Origin: an uncultured Paracoccaceae bacterium
GTDB taxonomy: Bacteria > Pseudomonadota > Alphaproteobacteria > Rhodobacterales > Rhodobacteraceae
Assembly (NCBI GenBank): GCA_937900975.1
Contig: CALCPC010000247.1
Location: forward strand, 1-7,168
Direction of reading: 5' to 3'
DNA length: 7,168 bases
Shown: positions 7,014 through 7,168 of the stretch, one piece after another
How positions within the stretch are numbered: position 1 is the stretch's first letter
How the letters are laid out: each line of letters starts with the position of its first letter
Translations under genes and position numbers: made by a program
Notes under the pieces: generated by a model
Seen by the model: only the letters and a program-made list of their open reading frames with translations
Databases searched by the model: none
What the model was told of the DNA's origin: nothing

Positions 7014-7074
7014 TTGGATCCTGGTCAATGTCTCTGCCGCCGCACCCATCCGCCCAACCCAAGGGCGCTGACCT

Positions 7075-7168
7075 GTGAAGCCGGGGCCTAAAAAATTGCG
7101 CCGGCAAAGGCGGATGGCAAAGATCCGGCGCCGCGTCGTCGGGCTTGCCCCCAACAACCCCGCCGCGG
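7075..7168 (+). CDS. Possible 5' end of an unrecognised gene, runs off the window
   Basis: From GTG 7075 the frame is open to the edge (31 codons). AAGGG at 7061-7065 lies 9 bases upstream and could bind ribosomes. An ATG at 7114 in the same frame, with AAAGG just before it, is an alternative start. The visible peptide is very basic (about a third Lys/Arg, beginning VKPGPKK) and ends in GLAPNNPAA. It is too short to assign, and random GC-rich DNA often gives such Arg-rich frames. The call rests only on position and the possible binding site. Confidence 0.2.
   Translation, partial: MKPGPKKLRRQRRMAKIRRRVVGLAPNNPAA

Larger units (their letters stand above)
6807..7168. other. Region after ftsH with no gene identified
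   Basis: This 362-base stretch holds the probable ftsH terminator and two smaller hairpins. No complete reading frame in it looks like a protein I recognise. I see no tRNA or rRNA. The only hint of a gene is an open frame from GTG 7075 to the right edge. Confidence 0.5.

Noticed and set aside
6685..7071. A 128-codon plus-strand frame over the ftsH tail and downstream region
   Set aside because: It begins inside ftsH in another frame, reads straight through the terminator hairpin, and is Arg/Pro-rich without recognisable features.
4410..7157. A 915-codon open frame on the minus strand covering ftsH and the end of tilS
   Set aside because: It is the antisense of well-supported ftsH and tilS coding sequence. 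Long antisense frames are common in GC-rich genes, and its His/Leu/Ala/Arg-rich peptide shows no recognisable domain. It starts at a TTG.
1..7168. Search for CRISPR arrays, insertion sequences, integrase sites, tRNA genes, toxin-antitoxin pairs or defence genes
   Set aside because: No regularly spaced repeats, transposase motifs, tRNA cloverleaf or foreign-looking base composition were seen. The window is a conserved housekeeping cluster.

Overview
The window is about two thirds GC and reads as ordinary chromosome of an alphaproteobacterium, most likely a Rhodobacteraceae (Rhodobacter/roseobacter) relative. The basis is the gene order (tolA-tolB-pal-cpoB-tilS-ftsH), the style of the proteins (the FtsH N-terminus starting MGNSKN, the TolA C-terminal domain with a CWN motif, a Cys pair at the end of Pal) and the codon usage. 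This is family resemblance recalled from memory, not a search result. All genes I can support lie on the plus strand.

Layout. 1-474 is the 3' end of tolA. 475-681 is a GC-rich spacer. 682-2001 is tolB (periplasmic beta-propeller). 2002-2097 is a spacer with a weak candidate promoter. 2098-2628 is pal (peptidoglycan-associated lipoprotein). 2635-3579 is cpoB/ybgF (coiled coil plus TPR periplasmic protein). About 3591-4805 is tilS (tRNA-Ile lysidine synthetase), with no ATG available at its start. 4878-6806 is ftsH (membrane AAA+ zinc protease), probably with a GTG start. A promoter-like element overlaps the tilS stop codon. 6807-7168 contains a strong GC hairpin that probably terminates the ftsH transcript, two smaller hairpins, and no gene I can identify with confidence.

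How the genes work together. TolA, TolB, Pal and CpoB belong to the trans-envelope Tol-Pal machine, which uses the proton motive force (through TolQR, presumably just upstream of this window) to pull on Pal and constrict the outer membrane at division. CpoB coordinates that with peptidoglycan synthesis. TilS modifies the AUA-reading tRNA and FtsH performs membrane protein quality control. These two are essential housekeeping genes that follow the Tol-Pal block but are not part of it mechanistically.

I looked for an undescribed system and did not find one. The points worth a second look are regulatory or annotation-level: the promoter and start codon of ftsH, the start codon of tilS, a switch-like hairpin at the 3' end of tilS, and the hairpin-rich tail after ftsH.
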